From assembly GCA_029237695.1 (NCBI GenBank), contig CM055266.1, positions 12,107,805 to 12,171,804 on the forward strand: a stretch of DNA of 64,000 nt, given 5' to 3'. The DNA is from Conchocele bisecta. Its lineage: Eukaryota > Mollusca > Bivalvia > Lucinida > Thyasiridae. Within the stretch, counting starts at the first letter, position 1. The number at the start of each line of letters is the position of its first letter. The notes beneath the pieces are model-generated. The model worked only from the letters and a program-made list of their open reading frames with translations. It was not told where the DNA came from and ran no database searches. Positions 10,659-21,190 of this stretch are shown piece after piece. A program made the translations under genes and the position numbers.

Positions 10659-10732
10659 ACTTCAACATCTACCCGGGCCCTGATAAATAATAACTCTCTC
10701 ATAATCCGCAGGACAAAACAAATACAGTCGAA

Positions 10733-11127
10733 CCCATCTAAACCACAGGCATTCGGCGTGTTTCGGCTTTCATCGGTATAACTATATACATGTTCATTTG
10801 AGAATTATTGTTATCTTTCTAAAATAACATAGTGAGAACATAATTGTGCAAATAATATCGGATTACAGCTCCTTTTCCAATGTCGGACACAACCTCGTAT
10901 CATAACAAATGAAGTAATGTGTTTAAGGCTCTAGCGTCAATATTGTAGTGGCAAGTTCATACCCTGCAGAAATGCATAGAATGCACAGAAAATTACAAGT
11001 TTAAACATGGTATTATGTTATGATACAAGGTCGTGTCCGACCAAAGTTAGAAGCCTTGTTCATATATATATATAGTTATACCGATTAAAGCCGGAACACG
11101 CCGAATGCCTGTGCTCTAAACCGGACA
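10733..11127. mobile_element. Fold-back element, single copy
   Basis: Outer arms TAAACCACAGGCATTCGGCG and CGCCGAATGCCTGTGCTCTA are inverted, extended by GGTATAACTATATA / TATATAGTTATACC. Inner arms GTCGGACACAACCTCGTATC and GATACAAGGTCGTGTCCGAC also pair. Its outer edges resemble L ends (AACCCATCTAAACC, TCTAAACCGGACAC), so it may be an old L relative. Confidence 0.6.
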
Positions 11128-11153
11128 CAATAAAACGGGTTCATTGTCAGTAT

Positions 11154-11236
11154 CAAAAACATGGTTTGACAGCACTTTAGAATCATTTCCATTGGAAATG
11201 ATTCTAAAGTGCCGTCAAACCATGTTTTTATGTTAT
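11154..11236. repeat. Family Q hairpin, copy 1
   Basis: AAAAACATGGTTTGACAGCA ... AATCATTTCC / GGAAATGATT ... TGTCAAACCATGTTTTT. A near-perfect stem of about 38 bp, related to sequence at 16.0 and 18.3 kb. Confidence 0.7.
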
Positions 11237-11394
11237 CTCGGCTGAGTATGTCTGTTCGTGATCGTAAAGAACACAGGCGTTTCTTGGAATAGTTTTCTGC
11301 CTAGGTCCCCAGGGTGTCCGGTCTAGAGAGGTTTCACTGTACATTGAACTTGCGATTCGTGTGGCACAAGTTCTACCAACATGACTGTTACATT

Positions 11395-11536
11395 TAACCC
11401 TTTGAACATGAAAGTCCGCTGTAGCGGTTTATGCAAACAGTGCAGATCCAGATGAGCCGTCCCAACAGGATCTGCACTTTTTGAAAGTAATTTTCATATT
11501 TTTCAGAACATAAAATAACCCATTTTCATAAATGGC
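11395..11536. mobile_element. Family G MITE, copy 2 (truncated)
   Basis: Starts TTTAACCCTTTGAACATG and contains GTGCAGATCCAGATGAGCC / CAGGATCTGCAC, but stops after CCCATTTTCATAAATGG. Flanking GGCACAAGTTCTACCAACA and GGCACGAGTTGTACCAACA are direct repeats either side. Confidence 0.65.
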
Positions 11537-12092
11537 ACGAGTTGTACCAACACGGCTGTGTTGTCTGATCAGTGCATACACTGTTCATCCTGTGGTGATG
11601 TTCATAATCCCAAATGCCATTTCCAAACTCAATAACCGGCTGTTTGTGTGGTGTGTCACCTATTAAACGTTTATAAACAGAAAACACATGTTCCAGACAT
11701 CTGCGTAATTTCTTGAAAAACGTTTAAAAAAATTACAATATTTTCAGTAAATGTAAAATGGCGTTAAAAGTTGGAAAAAACTTTCACAGTACTTGCGGAA
11801 TTTATATGCCGCATGTACTCTTAAAATTTTGTCAACTTTTGACTTTATTTATGAAAATATCGTAAATTTTGTAAACGTATTAATGAAATTTCATTATCGT
11901 GTCTCATGTATAGAGATATATGAAAACGGCAGCTGATATTGGCAAGAACGGAATAAACCCCGTTTTGTATTGGTGGGTCACTAATAATTGCCAGAAACCA
12001 GTTCCGTTAATTGTCAATTTAGTAGCAGCTGTCTGTTATATTGACTGCCGATTGGCAACATGGAGTTACAGTATTCGTAGCAAGTGTACAGT
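11537..12092. other. No gene seen
   Basis: AT-rich; the 75-codon frame at 11,920-12,147 runs into family A and has no recognisable domain. Confidence 0.3.
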
Positions 12093-12489
12093 CACGGTGC
12101 ATGATCATGTGGTTACAACAGCAACAACGTCGCCCACTCCAAAGTAAGTATTATTTGATATTTTCCTTAATATGCAACGGACTTTGATGAAATATGGCGC
12201 AGCAAACGTGTCTTCATGAGCTGCATTTGGTGGTCTATGGAGTTTGGCACAGACTTATGTCGTTTTTGCGAAGAATCGATTTCCGTGTCGGAGACACGGA
12301 AATCGATTCTTCGCAACAACGACAGAAGTTTGGGCGAACATACAGAGACCACCAAATGCAGCTTAACAAGATGCGTTTGATGCGCCATATTTCATCAAAA
12401 TCCGTTACGTAATAAGGACACTATACAATAATAAGTACTTTGAATCGGTACTTGTTGTTGTTGTTAGTACCACGTGATCATACACCTTG
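12093..12489. mobile_element. Family A MITE, copy 2
   Basis: Ends CACGGTGCATGATCATGTGG and ...CCACGTGATCATACACCTTG, with near-matching flanking pentamers ACAGT and ACACT. The apex carries the full inner palindrome GAATCGATTTCCGTGTCGGA / ACACGGAAATCGATTC. Confidence 0.8.
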
Positions 12490-12575
12490 ACACTAGTGCG
12501 TTATAATGGTTTATACATGGTTTTATTATACACTGCGAAAGAGCATTACGGTCATAATCGTAGACAATAGCAGCA

Positions 12576-13036
12576 CTACTGTCTGTTTCACGTTTTGCCG
12601 TCGAACTTTTGGCTATTAAACACATTAAATCTAAAACATATTTAAATGTAAGTACTTTGTCACCAATAACAAAAAAGCCACACTCCCCAAACAAAATTAT
12701 TTGATGACATTCCATCAAGTATTGATTTAATAGCGAAATAAACATTTTCCTATGGGAATTTAACATGGGGGAAAAAAGGCGGAAGAGGTGGGGAGGAGTC
12801 CAAAAACGAAAAAAAAAAAGGAAATTGACCTTGCAACCCGGCTAGATAGCTTGGAAATGATGTAACTAAGAAAATAAAAGTGAAATTTTTTAAAAAAAAT
12901 AAAAGAAATCTAGTTTTTTTCGCAATAAAATCAATATTTGACGGAATTTCATCAAATAAATAAAATTGGGGAGGGTGACTTTTGTATTATTTATTATTTT
13001 TGGGATTTAATGTGTTTAATGGCCAACGGACAGTAG
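12576..13036. mobile_element. Family K element, copy 1
   Basis: Left end ACTACTGTCTGTTTCACG, right end GGATTTAATGTGTTTAATGGCCAACGGACAGTAG, degenerate compared with 43.4 kb. AATTATTTGATG and its inverted counterpart CATCAAATAAATAAAATT mark the inner arms. Confidence 0.65.
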
Positions 13037-13318
13037 TACTGTGACTGCATCACGTGCTAAAAACGCAGGTGTAACGCGAACTAGGAAGGGTAAAATTATC
13101 CTAATTATGTTAGCCATTATGGAAACCAGCGTAAAATCAGAGAAATTGGCATGAAAAACCCAAACCGCCAGTAAATGCATAGTATTATCAAATATTAAAA
13201 GTCTGACTTTCTGCCGGATTCTAGGCATAATTGGAGAAATGTTAATCATGTTTTCGTGGATTCTCAATTGCAAATGAGACACATATGATCGTAAAATTTC
13301 AGATAATTATTGCCTGTA
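13037..13318. other. No gene seen
   Basis: An 88-codon frame lies on the minus strand (13,016-13,282) with hydrophobic stretches but no known motif, and it overlaps K. Confidence 0.3.
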
Positions 13319-13437
13319 TTTGTTTTCTTATTACTCATCAACAGTATATGTTGTTACCACTCAGTTGAACCGTCTCTACGAGACGGACCAACTGAGTGGT
13401 AACAACATACACCTTGGGTGAGAAAGAAGGAAATATT
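13319..13437. repeat. Family C hairpin, free-standing copy
   Basis: ATGTTGTTACCACTCAGTTG ... CGTCTCTACGAGACG ... CAACTGAGTGGTAACAACAT. Diverged from the C hairpin nested in the B composites, showing that C also exists on its own. Confidence 0.7.
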
Positions 13438-13586
13438 CAGATCTTTCCACGTAAACAAATGGGTTAAAATCTAAACTCGGCCGATTTTAGAGGGGGTGTG
13501 CGCCGGAGACGCCCCCGCCTGACTTGATAAAGAGCGACCCGTGACTACGGGTATTCTGGTGTGACTGAGGATGCTGGTCGAACAAA

Positions 13587-14024
13587 TAGAGAATAGTAGG
13601 TTAGTGCCGTGAATGGGAAAAAATATCCGGCAAGGCTCAAGAATTTCTTTATTTCTCATCAGAAGTATATGTTGTGACCACTCATTTGAACCGTCTCGCC
13701 GAGACGGTTCAAATGAGTGGTCACAACATATATTTTGGTTCAGAAATAAGGAAAATAGATAGAGAAAAGTAGGTTAGTGTCGTGAATGAGAAAAAATATC
13801 TGGCAAGGCTCAGGGAACGGGATTGGTGAGGCTATGCCGAGCACATCCCGTTTCCGTGCCGCGCCAGATATTGTGTCCCATTCACGGCACTAACCTACTA
13901 TTCTATTTATCCCGTCAACACCTACAAATGGCTGTAAAATGCAAAAATAGTATTGACTGGATATCAAAAATGTTTCACGGCACCGTGTTTCACGGCACAT
14001 GCGCACTGTGTTGACGGGATAAAT
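13587..14024 (+). mobile_element. Composite B/C element, copy 2
   Basis: Half B2, C hairpin (13,636-13,757), full B2 and B1 in the same order as at 10.2 kb, ending TGTTGACGGGATAAA. A few substitutions (GAGAAAAGTAGG, GTGTCGTGAATGAG) mark it as an older copy. Confidence 0.82.
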
Positions 14025-14192
14025 GAGGGTTCAGAGCTAATTATTTCCCATTGCAAATCTATTTATAGAAATCAGATCCCATGCTGTATTTCAGCGTTTG
14101 TTTCTTAATGAATAGCACACAAAATGAGTTGTGTGAACAGAGCAGACCCAGATCAGACTGCACATCAGACTGCACAATATGTGTGAAAATAT
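14025..14192. other. Spacer between inverted composites
   Basis: Holds a W-like scrap (CTATTTATAGAAATCAGATCC, also at ~5,945) and a fragment of family M (ACCCAGATCAGACTGCAC). Confidence 0.4.
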
Positions 14193-14635
14193 TATTATCC
14201 CGTCAACACAGTGCGTACGTGCCGTGAAACACGGTGCCGTGAAACATTTTTGATATCCAGTCAATACTAGTTTTTCATTTTACAGCCATTTGTAGGTGTT
14301 GACGGGATAAATAGAATAATAGGTTAGTGCCGTGAATGGGAAAAAATATCTGGCGCGGCACGGAAACGGGATGTGCTCGGCAGAGCCTCGCTCATCCCGT
14401 TTCCTGAGCCTTGCCAGATATGTTTTCCCATTCACGGCACTAACCTATAATTCTCTATCTATTTTCCTTATTTCTGAACCAAAATATATGTTGTGACCAC
14501 TCATTTGAACCGTCTCGGCGAGACGGTTCAAATGAGTGGTCACAACATATACTTCTGATGAGAAATAAAGAAATTCTTGAGCCTTGCCGGATATTTTTTC
14601 CCATTCACGGCACTAACCTACTATTCTCTATATCA
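14193..14635 (-). mobile_element. Composite B/C element, copy 3 (inverted)
   Basis: B1 (14,193-14,313), B2 (14,314-14,455), C (14,456-14,577), half B2 (14,578-14,632): the mirror of 13,587-14,024. The two copies form an inverted repeat of ~440-bp arms with a ~168-bp spacer. Confidence 0.82.
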
Positions 14636-14943
14636 AGCAACAATGTAGTTCCGGATGAGATTGCGCAGATATGCAGGATGAACTGGATCAACACTAGTCG
14701 AAAACACTATACTGGCTTCTTTACGCATACGACATTAGGTTTTATTATTAGGCTATACAATATACAAGTTGGACAGGATATCTATAAATAAATTCGACAG
14801 GAAATAATTAGCTACGAGCCACCATTTGGCTCATTATTTTCACATTTTCTTGTAATTTTATCGGTTAAATGAACGCTGCAAACAAGCTGCTTCTGGCATA
14901 TTAGAATAATGCAGAAAGCACGAAACAGTACAATGTACATATA
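14636..14943. other. No gene; repeat scraps
   Basis: Contains a family M scrap near 14,665-14,705 and an 'ATCTATAAATAAATTCGACAGG' scrap also found near 6,455. No coding signal. Confidence 0.35.
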
Positions 14944-15165
14944 CAGTAAAACCCCTCTAAACAGAACACCCTTAACAAATATCGCATATGTTTCGTTTAT
15001 GATCTGAGAAAGGAAAACAAGATAACGCATCGAAAGTGTAACCTGTCTAAACCGGACACCAGGAAAGCACTGGTGATCCTGTTCTTTTTGTGAGTTTCTT
15101 GGTCATTTATCTCAGGTGATAATGTCTGTTCGTGATCGCTTAGCACACATCTATGTCCTTTCCGT
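14944..15165 (+). mobile_element. Family L element (long form)
   Basis: Opens CAGTAAAACCCCTCTAAACAG, has a second end CTGTCTAAACCGGACACC near 15,047, then GTTTCTTGGTCATTTATCTC and GTGATAATGTCTGTTCGTGATC, shared with copies at 17.6 and 49.4 kb. Confidence 0.65.
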
Positions 15166-15301
15166 AAAATATCGTATAGTTTTGACATCGGTATCGGCGG
15201 AGAACAACAGTGTGGTAATTGGGGAGTAATACCAGAAGGGGCTGCTCTACTAAAACTGTTTGGGAAACCTTGAAACAGGCAATACACGTGTGTAGCATAT
15301 G

Positions 15302-15800
15302 ACAATTCAAAAACAATATTATTTTCGATAATATTAAATTAAAGGAAAATTTAAGAATGAGCCTTCTTTTTATTTCGTGAAATTTTGTCAAATATTGGTT
15401 TTATTACGAAAAATTTATTTCTCTATGGGAATTTAACATGGGGGGAAAAGAGGTAGAGGACTTGTGGGAGGAGTCAAAAAACAATTGTTTTTTTTAAATT
15501 GACTCCGAAACCTAGCTAGATAGCTTGGAAGTGATCTAACTAAGAAAACAAAAGTTAAATTTTAAAAATCGGTCCAGTATTTCTGAAATTCTAAAAAATT
15601 TCCCCATGTTAAATCCCCATAGACATCTTCACGGGGAAAATCTTTTTCGCAATAAAATCAATATTTGACCAAATTTCACGAATTAAAAAGAAGGTTCATT
15701 CTTAAATTTTCCTTTAATTTAATATTATCGAAACAAATATGGTTTTTTAATTGTTTATATGGCCGTAAAATTTGGGCAGCTTTCGTGAAACAGACTATAG
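15302..15800. mobile_element. Family K variant with its own fold-back arms
   Basis: AATATTATTTTCGATAATAT...GAATGAGCCTTC and the inverse GAAGGTTCATTC...ATATTATCGAAACAAATAT enclose K-like sequence (GGGAATTTAACATGGGG / CCCCATGTTAAATCCCC). GCTTTCGTGAAACAGACTATAG at the right edge matches the variant at 19.6 kb. Confidence 0.65.
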
Positions 15801-15932
15801 ATGTATGTATTTTTAACGTTTATCTTAAAGTTCATATTTCCTGTGCCAACTTACAAAAGAAACGTTTTGTCAAACACTACAAACTTTACTTTTGTCACCT
15901 GGGTGTCAGTTGTTTCGATTCTTCATTGCGAG

Positions 15933-16035
15933 TTAACCCTTTGAGTGCCGGAAACGAAAATTGTCGTCTGCTGTTATTTCATAGTTTGTCTTTTTTCCTC
16001 AATAAAACATGGTTTTACAGAACTTTAGAATATTG
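15933..16035. repeat. Family Q fragment
   Basis: AAATTGTCGTCTGCTGTTAT ... AAAACATGGTTTTACAG matches the Q element at 18.3 kb; only one arm is present. Confidence 0.5.
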
Positions 16036-16057
16036 GAAATTACATCGTTAAACGAAG

Positions 16058-16985
16058 CTTAACCCCTCGCTGGCGGCCTTGGAAATAAAAATAATAATCA
16101 AATAAAGCAAAGACACGCAAGTCCTCAATGACCTTGACCTTGGGCGGTCGAACGTGGGTCGTACTGGCAGTGATAATAAAAACGAAAAACAACTTTAACA
16201 TGTTTGCCTTACAATATTGCCTTACACGCAAGATAAACATAAGTCCTCAGTGACCTTGACCTTGGCAAGTCGGACGTGTATCGTATGCAAAACAATGCAT
16301 CATCCATAGACACACTGTGTGGCAAAATATTATCAAAAGCAACCAAGCTGTTCATGAGTTATTGAAAACATATTTAACATTTTTGACTTACAAATTTGCA
16401 AGGTGAACATAATTTCTCAGTGACATTGATATTGGGTGGTCGCACGTGTATCGTATACAAAACAAATCAAGGTGTATGATCACGTGGTACTAACAACAAT
16501 AACAAGTACCGATTCAAAGTACGTATTCTTTTATAGTGTCATTATTACGTAATGTATTTTCGCCCAAACTTCTGTCGTTTTTTGCGAAGAATCGATTTCC
16601 GTGTCTCCGACACGGAAATCGATTCTTCGCAAAAACGACATAAGTCTGTGCTAAACTCCATAGACCACCAAATGCAGCTCAAGAAGACGCGTTTGCTGCG
16701 CCATATTTCATCAAAATCCGTTGCATATTAAGGAAAATATCAAAGAATACTTACTTTGGAGTGGGCGACGTTGTTGTTCTTGTAACCACGTGATCATGCA
16801 CCTTGCAAATGCAGCAACCCTAGACACACAGTGTGGCAAAATATATCAAAATCGGTGAAGCGGTTCATGAGTTATTGAAAATAAAATGGATTACTAACGT
16901 ACGCACGTACGTACGTACATAGTCTAACGCTATATCCCCTATTGCCTGCCGGCGATGGGATAATAAAAATAAACAGCAGACAACA
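16058..16985. repeat. Dispersed repeat R, interrupted by family A
   Basis: Sub-repeats of 'CTCAGTGACCTTGACCTTGG' recur at ~16,120, 16,240 and 16,415. The right part ends CGTACGCACGTACGTACGTAC and TGCCGGCGATGGGATAATA. Removing A copy 3 joins ...CAAAACAAAT and GCAGCAACCCTAGACACA, which reads like the 16,280-16,320 unit. Related pieces lie at 50.0 and 42.9 kb. Could be the 3' part of a larger element; class unknown. Confidence 0.6.
16468..16805. mobile_element. Family A MITE, copy 3, perfect 5-bp TSD
   Basis: CAAGGTGTATGATCACGTGG to CCACGTGATCATGCACCTTG, flanked by CAAAT at 463-467 and 806-810 (+16,000). The apex palindrome GAATCGATTTCCGTGTCTCC / GACACGGAAATCGATTC is intact. Inserted within repeat R. 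Confidence 0.87.
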
Positions 16986-17165
16986 AAATTTAATTCAGCT
17001 TTGTAAGGGTTAAGTGTGTTAGCACCTGCTTGTGATGTTTGTTTTTGTGCTAAACGAACAGACACATTTTGTTATAAATAAACTACTCAGATATGGTTAG
17101 GGTTAGTATAAGAATGAGATATGATTGCATTGTGAAGTCTAACATATTTGATGATATAAAAAATA

Positions 17166-17690
17166 CAGTGAAACCTCTCTAAAAAAAACCTCTGTGCCAC
17201 CGTAAGTGCATGCATAACTTGCGTTTATTTTCAGTTTATTTATAATCCAACTATCGTTCTGCATAGAACCAAATATTTGTCGTTGTTATGTCCAAATTAA
17301 TTCTACTAATACAGCTGCTAATTTAGAGATGAACTTCTCTTTATTTTACAAGATGGCACCCTACGAATAAAAATAGTGTCATTTCCAGATGGGAAATTTA
17401 GCTCTGTCTGCATTGCCCCCCTATGGTAATTATCGATTTATTCCATACATTGGTTTTTTTTGTGTGGACATTTTGTGACATTTCACTAACCGAGTGGCAG
17501 GATAAACATAGAAACACATACTACAGTTAAACCTCTATAAACCGGACACCCTGCGAGGTCCCCAGGGTGTCCGGCTTAGTGAGGTTTCACTGCAAATCAT
17601 TGATCAGTCTGAGCCATCGTTGCGTGCTATGCGATCACGAACAGACAGTATCCCCTGAGATAAATGACCAAGAAACTCATCAACAATAAG
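17166..17690 (-). mobile_element. L-bounded element carrying repeat X
   Basis: A CAGTGAAACCTCTCT end at 17,166 and an L hairpin at 17,524-17,592 (CAGTTAAACC...GGTCCCCAGGGTGTCCGG...TTTCACTG) bracket ~300 bp (X, 17,215-17,515) that recurs in inverse at 49,548-49,825, also beside L. Sequence to 17,690 (GATCACGAACAGACAGTATC...CAAGAAACTCATC) is L interior. Suggests a longer pogo-like element of which most L copies are deletion forms. Confidence 0.6.
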
Positions 17691-17700
17691 ATCAATTGTG

Positions 17701-17966
17701 TTTTATCCGTCAACACAGTGCGTATGTGCCGTGAAACACGGTGCCGTGAAACATTTTTGATATCCAGTCAATACTATTTTTGCATTGTACAACCATTTGT
17801 AGGTGTTGACGGGATAAATAGAATAGTAGGTTAGTGCCGTGAATGGGAAAAAAATATCTGGCGCGGCACGAAAACGGGATGTGCTCGGCAGAGCCTTGCC
17901 CATCCCGTTTCCTGAGCCTTGCCAGATATGTTTTCCCATTCACGGCACTAACCTACTATTCTCTAT
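17701..17966. mobile_element. Family B element (B1+B2), copy 4
   Basis: TTTTATCCGTCAACACAGTG through B1 (to ~17,819), then the B2 palindrome ending CACTAACCTACTATTCTCTA. No C insertion here. Confidence 0.82.
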
Positions 17967-18001
17967 TGCTTGATGTCCGGTTTAGAGAGTTTCCACTGTA
18001 G
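17967..18001. repeat. Family L half
   Basis: TGATGTCCGGTTTAGAGAG...CCACTGTA is a single L terminus next to B. Confidence 0.5.
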
Positions 18002-18264
18002 CAGCCAAACGTAACAACCTACATGTATATACGCGGAAGCAAAAACAATGTACATTTCCATGGACTGTGGAAACGTCAAAATTACGAAATTGTCCCCAGG
18101 GTGTTCGGTGTAGCGGGTGTTTACTGTATATATAGACACTGCACGCTTGCGATGACCAGCTGTGTGCACGCTCACAAACGGCGCGTAACCACGGCAACCT
18201 AGACGTCAACATACTAACGTAAATGTCATTGCGTAATTCGAAGGTTGAAACCTCAGCGGGAGAC

Positions 18265-18452
18265 AGACATTTATTGTCTGCTGTTTATTTTCTATGTTCC
18301 ACCTTTCTCATCAAAGCATGTTATGACAGCACTTTGGAATCATTGGAAATAATTCTAATGTGCTGTCAAACCATGTTTTTTCATTAGAAAAGAAGGCAAA
18401 CCATACAGCAACAGCAGACGACAATTTTCATACCCATCATTCCAAGGGTTGA
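18265..18452. mobile_element. Family Q element, copy 2 (fullest)
   Basis: Outer arms TTGTCTGCTGTTTATTTTC and AACAGCAGACGACAATTTTC, inner arms TTATGACAGCACTTTGGAAT and ATTCTAATGTGCTGTCAAA. Shows that the 11.15-kb hairpin is the core of a ~190-bp fold-back element. Confidence 0.65.
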
Positions 18453-18534
18453 CGCTTTTCAATCCTTCAGAACACAAGGTGGGCCACCACCATTCATTGT
18501 TCATCTATATCCTGACCATTCACCACATACAGTG

Positions 18535-18611
18535 GATCGAACCCGTTTGCCCGGCCTTACATGACCTTAGCTGTTGATAGGTCGTTAAACACTAATAAAC
18601 AAACAAACAAA
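18535..18611 (+). repeat. SINE/LINE-like 3' tail
   Basis: GATCGAACCCGTTTGCCCGG then CTTAGCTGTTGATAGG and AACACTAATAAACAAACAAAC. The same tail ends the copy at 42.35-42.43 kb. A CAAACAAAC-type tail is typical of invertebrate short retroposons; no tRNA-like 5' part is visible. Confidence 0.5.
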
Positions 18612-18728
18612 AAACATACAGTGGAACGTCTCTAAATAAGACACTAATAAAATATATGTGATCTCATTTTGATGGGTTTCTTGGTAACGCATCTCACATA
18701 ATAATGCATGTTCATGATTGCAAAACAT
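18612..18728 (+). mobile_element. Family L fragment
   Basis: CAGTGGAACGTCTCTAAATAAG followed by TGATGGGTTTCTTGGTAACG and ATGCATGTTCATGATTGC, matching L interior. The right end is replaced by family I. Confidence 0.6.
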
Positions 18729-19204
18729 TATAGGAATGAATGGCCTTTTTGTGGAATTTATCGGGGTATACATTTGGAAAAGCCACTTTCACAATTGGCG
18801 ATAAAAATAAACAATTGGCGATACAAAATTACAATTTTCGAAAATTGTAATTTTTTATCGCCAATTGTTTATTTTTATCCTATTGGTTATTATAGGAATG
18901 AATGGCCTTTTTGTGGAATTTATCGGGGTATAAATTTGGAAAAGTCGCGGGAATACTGGACGAAGGCCGGAAGGCCTCGTCCAGTATTCCCGCGACTTTT
19001 CCAAGTTTATATCCACGATAAATTCCACAAAAAGGCCATTAATTCCTTATAATTCCAGCAATTGAAATAAATTTTTACTGCGCCTCACGGTTACGGAAAG
19101 TAGTTCGGCGTGGCAGTTTACTGGGATATAAATTTTGGACAGAGACTTGCTACGGGCCAATCAAATGTTAGGGAATTGTGTAAATATTTTTGTGCTGGAA
19201 TTAT
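18729..19204 (+). mobile_element. Family I element, copy 1 (long form)
   Basis: A first TATAGGAATGAATGGCC arm, then hairpin ACAATTTTCGAAAATTGT with CAATTGGCGATAAAAAT arms, then a second TATAGGAATGAATGGCC arm with the big palindrome (CGCGGGAATACTGGACGA ... CGTCCAGTATTCCCGCG), then a unique tail ending GTGCTGGAATTATA. The first arm and hairpin are absent from the short copies at 20.1 and 45.2 kb. Confidence 0.78.
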
Positions 19205-19240
19205 ATAGGTATGTTCCAGAATGGTGAGATGCCTGATTTA

Positions 19241-19287
19241 CAGTGGAACATCTCCCTGGGAGGTCCCCAGGGTGTCCGGTTTAGAGA
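19241..19287. repeat. Family L mini-hairpin, TA-flanked
   Basis: TA-CAGTGGAACATCTCCCTGGG...GGTTTCACTG-TA: a 47-bp element of two L ends back to back. Confidence 0.65.
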
Positions 19288-19566
19288 GGTTTCACTGTAT
19301 TTGGCTATTGTTCTGCTACTTTCCCTTTTTCGTACCGATGATGTGGAACTTATTTTCCCATAATCAGCACCCATCCTGCTCTGGATGTAGACTAATTAAA
19401 ATATAGATTTAAGTATTGTTCAGAAAAATATTTTTGGTTGTGGTCCAAAAGGTCAGCGGCTGCAATTGAAACTACGGCACGGGAAAACAGGTTCATATCC
19501 TTTTTCCAAAATAATTGTTGAAACTGACGTCAATGATACAGTAACACACGTGTGAAGTAGATTTCT
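19288..19566. other. No gene seen
   Basis: The 19,320-19,390 stretch (TTTTTCGTACCGATGATGTGG) recurs in related form near 20,530-20,600, so a low-copy repeat. No coding motif. Confidence 0.35.
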
Positions 19567-19775
19567 GACACTACTGTCTGTTTCACGAAACCTGTTACGG
19601 CCATATAAACGATGCAAAAAGAAAACGAATAATTGACTCCGAAACTAGGTTTAGATGGCAATGATGTAACTATGAAAACAAAAGTAAGATTTTGAAAATC
19701 GGTCCACTATTTCTGAAATTAGAAAAAAATCCCTATGTTAAATCCACATAGACATCATCTTCATGATATTGCATG
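19567..19775. repeat. Family K variant fragment
   Basis: ACTACTGTCTGTTTCACGAAA, GACTCCGAAACTAGGTTTAG and GAAAATCGGTCCACTATTTC match K at 15.5 and 43.6 kb; only one half is present. Confidence 0.55.
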
Positions 19776-19789
19776 AGTGGTGATTTAAT

Positions 19790-19888
19790 ATGACATTTAT
19801 TAAACGAGTTTATTGATTTCATAAGAAACTAGGCTATGCCGAGTTTCTGATGATATCGGTTAACGAGTTTAATAAATATCTTGTTAAA
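19790..19888. repeat. Hairpin with ~40-bp arms
   Basis: ATTTATTAAACGAGTTTATT ... AAGAAACTAGGC / TATGCCGAGTTTCT ... TAACGAGTTTAATAAATAT. Single copy in the window. Confidence 0.6.
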
Positions 19889-20080
19889 TAAGCACAAATG
19901 TTAGATTATATTTATTGCACAAGCACATCATCATAATGTGAAGCTGTATTGATTACCTAACATGTTTTCTATATATAATATTAATACTATTAAAACTATT
20001 CCAATATTTAGTACACACAATTGTGTATAATGATTAAACTGTGAAAACCAATTTTATGCAATAAATATGTATTTATATAC

Positions 20081-20426
20081 TATAGGAATGAATGGCCTTT
20101 TTGTGGAATTTATCGGGGTATAAACTTGGAAAAATCGCGGGAATACTGGACGAAGGCCTTCGTTCAGTATTCCCGCGACTTTTCCAATTGTGTATCCCCG
20201 ATAAATTCAACAAAAATGCCATTCATTCCTTATAATTCCAGCATTTGAAATAAATTCATCAAGAAAATGTGTTTATTTTCCGTTTTCTTAAGAATTATTT
20301 TAACTGCGCCTCACGGTTACGGAAAGTAGTGCGGCGTGGAAGTTTACTGGGATATCAATTTTGGACAGAGACTTGCTACCAATCAAATGTTAGGGAATTG
20401 TGTAAATATTTTTGTGCTGGAATTAT
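20081..20426 (+). mobile_element. Family I element, copy 2 (short form)
   Basis: TATAGGAATGAATGGCC, palindrome GGAATACTGGACGAAGGCCT / TCGTTCAGTATTCCCGCG, then the tail ...GTTAGGGAATTGTGTAAATA...GTGCTGGAATTAT. Confidence 0.78.
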
Positions 20427-21190
20427 TGAGAAATAGCATCGGCCTGTGTGGTTCTTCAGGTCCAACACCACCATTGATGTTTCCTATATAAACTAACCAT
20501 TGACCACACATTTCGCTATTCTCTGCTACTTTCATTTTTCGTATTCGTATGAATGGTGTGGGACCTATTTTCCCATAACCTGCACCCATTCTGCTCTGGA
20601 TATTCACTAATTAAATTATAGGTTTAATTATTGTTAAGAAAGATCAATTCAATATCAGGTGGTCAACCTGGTGGTGGCGCAAAAAGTCAGCGGCTGGAAT
20701 TGAAACCGCCTCACATGACAAACATGATCCAACTTACAAAATAATCACAAAGCATATGCTTGAAACTGATGTAAATGATAAATTAACATGCCTGTGAAGT
20801 AGATTAGTGCATTGATTGACTGTTTTCTGCCACCAAGGAGTGTCTATGGCATAACAAATCTGGCTTATTTGTGTTAACGTATTACTTTTGACTACACCGC
20901 GCATGAATATCTGATGATTTACCGTTGTTAAACCTTCACGATGCTCGGCTCCGAGTATAATCTGTTTACAATGGAGTCGAAAAGTCATTGTAGAGCACAT
21001 GGTGTGGACAGGAAACCAATATAGACGTCAATTGAGTCCCAGTCCCGCTTATTATACATGCGGTTGCATTACACGACCCAACACAATATCAAGGCCTGCA
21101 TGCAATTTTAATATATCCTGTGGGGTCACCGAAGAGTCAAACAGAAAGGATTTGAGTCACTGGTTAATGAAAAACAGCGATCGAATGTTG
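20427..21190. other. No gene; low-copy repeat scraps
   Basis: Shares GACTACACCGCGCATGAATA with ~815 and a Cys-poor 74-codon minus frame with no domain. Nothing further recognised. Confidence 0.35.
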
